DNA of 64,000 nucleotides from Woronichinia naegeliana WA131 (GTDB lineage Bacteria; Cyanobacteriota; Cyanobacteriia; Cyanobacteriales; Microcystaceae): positions 1 through 64,000 of the forward strand of contig CP073041.1 in NCBI GenBank assembly GCA_025370055.1, in the 5' to 3' direction. Of the stretch, positions 61,528-64,000 are shown in pieces. The notes beneath the pieces are model-generated. The model had not been told where the DNA came from, made no database searches, and worked only from the letters and a program-made list of their open reading frames with translations. Position 1 is the stretch's first letter. Each line of letters begins with the position of its first letter. A program made the position numbers and the translations under genes.

Positions 61528-62049
61528 GGGGTTGGGGTGATCGTCATGGTTAAACTCTACTCCTTCAAAATCTTCATCTAAAATTTGTTCTACGGTAAAC
61601 GGACAATCCAGGGGATATTCTTTTTCTAAGGGAACTCTTACCCCAAATTTAGCCCGCTTGCCTTCCTTAATGGCTAGTTTACGAGAACTCGGATAAACTT
61701 TGGCGATCGCCGTTTCTAAATGGGATTTGAGGGAAGGTATTTCTTCCAAATCGTAGAGAATTCGTTGACGATGTTCACTAACGGAATCCAACCAACTACT
61801 TTTCATCATTTCAGGGGCATCTTGCTGAATTTTGAGTTTGAGTAAGTGGGCAATCAGAATAATTAAATTGCTTTCCAGCGATCGCTTATTTGATTTACCC
61901 AAATCCGTTAATTCCTCAATTAAATGTTCAATATCCAGTTGCTCAAATTGTTGGCTTTTAAGTTGATTAATGGTTTGCTCAAGCCATAACTCAAAATCAT
62001 TTTCATAAAGCAAAGTAGATTTAGTTTGCTCTGGAACAAAAATAGTCAT
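61516..62049 (-). CDS. DUF29-family protein
   Basis: A 177-residue member of DUF29, an abundant family in cyanobacteria. The signature is visible: [45 protein letters not shown] with HLLKLKIQ, and the C-terminal [16 protein letters not shown]. Function unknown. Converges on pheT with a 12-bp overlap of the ends. Confidence 0.88.
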   Translation of the reverse strand: MTIFVPEQTKSTLLYENDFELWLEQTINQLKSQQFEQLDIEHLIEELTDLGKSNKRSLESNLIILIAHLLKLKIQQDAPEMMKSSWLDSVSEHRQRILYDLEEIPSLKSHLETAIAKVYPSSRKLAIKEGKRAKFGVRVPLEKEYPLDCPFTVEQILDEDFEGVEFNHDDHPNPLTP

Positions 62050-62137
62050 TAGTTAATACCTCTCAACATAGTGCTTAGAAAGCGATCACTGCTCACTATT
62101 GAATAAAAAGATAAAACGCGATTATATAAAGTAACTA

Positions 62138-62503
62138 TCATTTGTCTTTGTTTCCTTTTTTTCTATTACAAGGAGAACAGACCAATCTTAAATTCGTTGT
62201 ATCAACGGCAAGCTCAGGGTTTGTAGAAATAGGCTTAATATGATCTATTTCAAGATATTCAACACTGTGAGCAACAAAAGAACAATCTGAACATTTTCCT
62301 TGTTGCCATTCATATTGTCGTTGTTTCCATTCTTTCCCCGCGATAGAATCTCTCCAGCTATTAAAAATATTACGAGCTTCGTAGCGTTTATTAATGCTCG
62401 CGGCCCTTTCATCAAGTCTAGTTAAACTTCGATGCAGCTCCTTTTTTGACTTTTTGTACTTCTCAAATAGCTCTTGGAAGTTATCTACAGAATTATTATT
62501 CAT
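62138..62503 (-). CDS. HNH endonuclease
   Basis: A 121-residue small nuclease. The N-terminal half is a basic helical region (KKSKKELHRSLTRLDERAASIN). The HNH domain follows: CSDC, LEIDHIKPIS (catalytic His with its neighbouring Asp), NLRLVCSPCNRKKG with the second Cys pair. AAAGG precedes the ATG, which overlaps the previous stop by 8 bases. It is the last gene of a tightly packed three-gene set. Could serve phage, defence or mobile DNA; there is no phage gene around it. Confidence 0.85.
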   Translation of the reverse strand: MNNNSVDNFQELFEKYKKSKKELHRSLTRLDERAASINKRYEARNIFNSWRDSIAGKEWKQRQYEWQQGKCSDCSFVAHSVEYLEIDHIKPISTNPELAVDTTNLRLVCSPCNRKKGNKDK

Positions 62504-62870
62504 ATCGGCCTTTTATCTCCAATGAACGTCGTTCTAGTTTAGCTAATTTTCGATTTACTTCCAGCGTCGTAGCTAATATCTGTTGTGCTAGTTGACCTAA
62601 TTCAGAGGATGTTTCTTCTCCAAACGCTACTGGCACGACATTATCAAGAGTAGGAAGTAATATGTCTTTGATTTTTTCCAGATTAGTCCTTGTGACTGCT
62701 TGAATTCTCTTGTTTTGGAGATATTCATTAATCGCTACAATCACTTCTTGGATATTATAAGCATTAGCTCTATGAATTTTCTGAGCTGACTGCATCGCAG
62801 TAGTAAGTCGTTTGGCTTGGTATTTTGTTAGTCCAAGTTCACATAGCTGTTTGCGAGTAATCAAATCCAT
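62496..62870 (-). CDS. Middle gene of the HNH cassette, unknown, DNA-binding-like N-terminus
   Basis: A 124-residue protein. The N-terminus (MDLITRKQLCELGLTKYQAKRLT) resembles a helix-turn-helix of the kind that recognises DNA; the rest is helical and charged, with a likely coiled coil at the C-terminus (EVNRKLAKLERRSLEIK). I chose ATG 62,870 because GAGGAGA lies 7 bases before it; the frame is open to 62,894. It overlaps the upstream gene by 32 bases. Family not recognised. Confidence 0.65.
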   Translation of the reverse strand: MDLITRKQLCELGLTKYQAKRLTTAMQSAQKIHRANAYNIQEVIVAINEYLQNKRIQAVTRTNLEKIKDILLPTLDNVVPVAFGEETSSELGQLAQQILATTLEVNRKLAKLERRSLEIKGRYE

Positions 62871-63318
62871 TCTTAGTCTCCTCATAAGCTTCAATGAGTG
62901 CTTCCAGCCATGGATCGGGCTTAAAACCTAGATTTTTAGCTATATTACAAAGTTTTACTATAAATTCCATCAATTTACTTTCCTGATCCTTGACACTTTT
63001 CTTTACATCGGCTATTTCTTTGACGTGATTTAGCTCAATTTCCTTAATTTTATCTTTGCGTTTTGTTGCTACAGCCTGCTGTGCCGCTTGTTTCCGTTGT
63101 CTATCCAGCAAAACCTCACCTGCAAAGTCGGCTAAAACGAGGGAAAGAACAGCTATATCACGTTCAGTGACATCATCTACTCCGTACTGATACTTATAAT
63201 AATCGAGGGTAGATTGAAGATCGGCAAAATCAACCTTTAATTCTTCGTATGCCCTCTGTGCATCAGCTTTTGTCCACCCCAACTTTTGAGCAAAAGCAAT
63301 AGCCTCTGTCTTTTTCAT
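62839..63318 (-). CDS. First gene of the HNH cassette, coiled-coil protein, unknown
   Basis: A 159-residue protein. The N-terminal helical region AIAFAQKLGWTKADAQRAYEEL could be a small HTH; a long charged coiled coil follows (about 80-130, KRKDKIKEIELNHVKEIADV). It has no catalytic motif or membrane segment. I chose ATG 63,318; a TTG two codons upstream is possible. Its end overlaps the middle gene. Family not recognised. Confidence 0.6.
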   Translation of the reverse strand: MKKTEAIAFAQKLGWTKADAQRAYEELKVDFADLQSTLDYYKYQYGVDDVTERDIAVLSLVLADFAGEVLLDRQRKQAAQQAVATKRKDKIKEIELNHVKEIADVKKSVKDQESKLMEFIVKLCNIAKNLGFKPDPWLEALIEAYEETKNGFDYSQTAM

Positions 63319-63425
63319 ACTCAAAATTGTAATTCCTTATCACAAGTCTAAGTTTAACATTTTAGCGATCGCCGCTTACCCTTAAATAAAAAGATAAAAA
63401 GCGAGCCTATACTGATGTGTCGTAA

Positions 63426-63623
63426 TTATAAGACAGTTTGGGAATTGAGATGTTGATCAACTAACGTAGAAAACTGGTGAATATCCACCTCGCTATAGAC
63501 TTGAGCTTGTGCCTGAGAATCAACTCGCTCCATCAAGGCTTGAAACGCAGCTTGATCGTTTCGATGCTCTAAAACATACTTTTTCAACTCTCGCATTGTC
63601 ATTGTTTGAAAATTAGACTTCAT
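63426..63623 (-). CDS. DUF6887-type small protein
   Basis: A 65-residue protein starting MKSNFQTMTMRELKKYVLEHRND, the pattern of the cyanobacterial DUF6887 family. GGAGG lies 8 bases before ATG 63,623, which sets the start; a longer frame to 63,644 is not needed. It overlaps the end of the DUF6888 gene by 11 bases. The pair looks like a small two-component cassette; a toxin-antitoxin role is often suspected for such pairs but is not shown by sequence. Confidence 0.78.
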   Translation of the reverse strand: MKSNFQTMTMRELKKYVLEHRNDQAAFQALMERVDSQAQAQVYSEVDIHQFSTLVDQHLNSQTVL

Positions 63624-63795
63624 TGACAAACCTCCAATTCCCATTTTGGTAAATTTCGATCAAAATTTCTTCACCTGAAAGAATGATAACATGACCCGTT
63701 CTCTGATCTAAACGTACCAGATCAACAGAGAGATACAGATTGGTTAAATTTTGACATAACTGAAAGCATCGTAAGGCCTGTTGGGTTGTTGGCAA
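63613..63795 (-). CDS. DUF6888-type small protein
   Basis: A 60-residue protein (start PTTQQALRCFQLCQNL after the initiator; NLYLSVDLVRLDQRTGHVIIL; ending NGNWRFVNE), matching the DUF6888 family. I chose the TTG at 63,795 because the perfect ribosome site AAGGAGGT lies 7 bases before it, and this gives the family length. An ATG at 63,816 upstream would place that site inside the gene. Partner of DUF6887. Confidence 0.75.
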   Translation of the reverse strand: MPTTQQALRCFQLCQNLTNLYLSVDLVRLDQRTGHVIILSGEEILIEIYQNGNWRFVNEV

Positions 63796-63842
63796 TCTAT
63801 TGACCTCCTTTTTCATACAATAGCGATCGCCCGAAAAAAGCT

Positions 63843-63998
63843 TTAGGATGAACTTCCACAATGACCTAACCAGTTTTCCAAATCGCTTATCTCCACAAAA
63901 TCAAGTAACGCTTCTCCCAAATCTCCTAACTCGGCGATCGTCAACGCTTTAATCTGTTGGTTAACTTCTGGAGCCAAAGTTCCATATTTTCGGGTTAA
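63843..63998 (-). CDS. C-terminal end of a DUF4351 protein (runs off the window)
   Basis: The last 51 codons of a gene that continues beyond base 64,000. LTRKYGTLAPEVNQQIKALT followed by LGDLGEALLDF...DLENWL is the DUF4351 pattern, found at the C-terminus of cyanobacterial PD-(D/E)XK nuclease-like (Rpn/DUF2887-type) proteins. Stop TAA at 63,843-63,845. The nuclease part, if present, is outside the window. Confidence 0.75.
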   Translation of the reverse strand, partial: LTRKYGTLAPEVNQQIKALTIAELGDLGEALLDFVEISDLENWLGHCGSSS

Positions 63999-64000
63999 CT

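Overview
The window comes from a cyanobacterium. The palindrome GCGATCGC (HIP1) is scattered through the housekeeping genes. Several families are cyanobacterial in type: a PatA-domain chemotaxis regulator, Hik2 with its cysteine, an SpkB-type kinase with pentapeptide repeats, DUF3155, DUF2949, and DUF6887/DUF6888/DUF4351. The transposon load and transposase types recall bloom-forming unicellular or colonial genera such as Microcystis or Woronichinia, but the genus cannot be fixed from sequence alone. Base 1 is the dnaA start codon, so the assembly was probably rotated to dnaA. No dnaN or origin is visible.

Bases 1-25,214 are ordinary chromosome. In order they hold dnaA, a CAX-fold exchanger homologue lacking its usual catalytic residues, a cobalamin/ferredoxin block, a five-gene type IV pilus (Tax3/Pil-like) chemosensory operon, a C-terminal protease, an OB-fold lipoprotein overlapping a NUDIX gene, folD, maf, a membrane protein, murJ, serS, a SWIM-finger protein and a 2OG-Fe(II) oxygenase. 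A non-coding element resembling an IS200/IS605 derivative and a 25-bp tandem repeat lie just upstream of the chemosensory operon.

Bases 25,217-31,660 are a transposon nest (an IS5/IS1182-like element broken by at least four other IS pieces), followed by an IS110 element. A 5'-truncated NTPase-TIR gene, two small genes, DUF3155, hik2 and a neutral/branched-chain amino-acid ABC transporter operon follow (31,702-39,877).

Bases 39,880-55,400 are a second, 15.5-kb graveyard of IS1380, IS5-like, IS630, ISAs1, IS1634, IS1, ISNCY-like and IS4 elements. I see no non-transposon gene in it and no HIP1 site. Order of insertion can be read from target duplications. The IS5-like element twice inserted in reverse orientation into another copy of itself. 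A 212-bp MITE with the same ends occurs three times. A 113-bp MITE with a 9-bp duplication sits in an IS630. An IS4 element with one internal stop codon sits in another IS630.

Bases 55,571-64,000 return to chromosome: an aminoglycoside-phosphotransferase/P-loop kinase fusion directly after spkB, pheT, DUF29, a tightly overlapping three-gene set ending in an HNH nuclease, and a DUF4351-DUF6888-DUF6887 cluster cut by the window edge. The strongest leads for undescribed biology are the HNH cassette, the altered CAX homologue, the MITE families with their presumed parent transposase, the self-nested inverted IS copies, the IS110 non-coding end (candidate bridge RNA) and the RNA-like element at 6.05-6.34 kb. 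No CRISPR array, tRNA or rRNA was seen.
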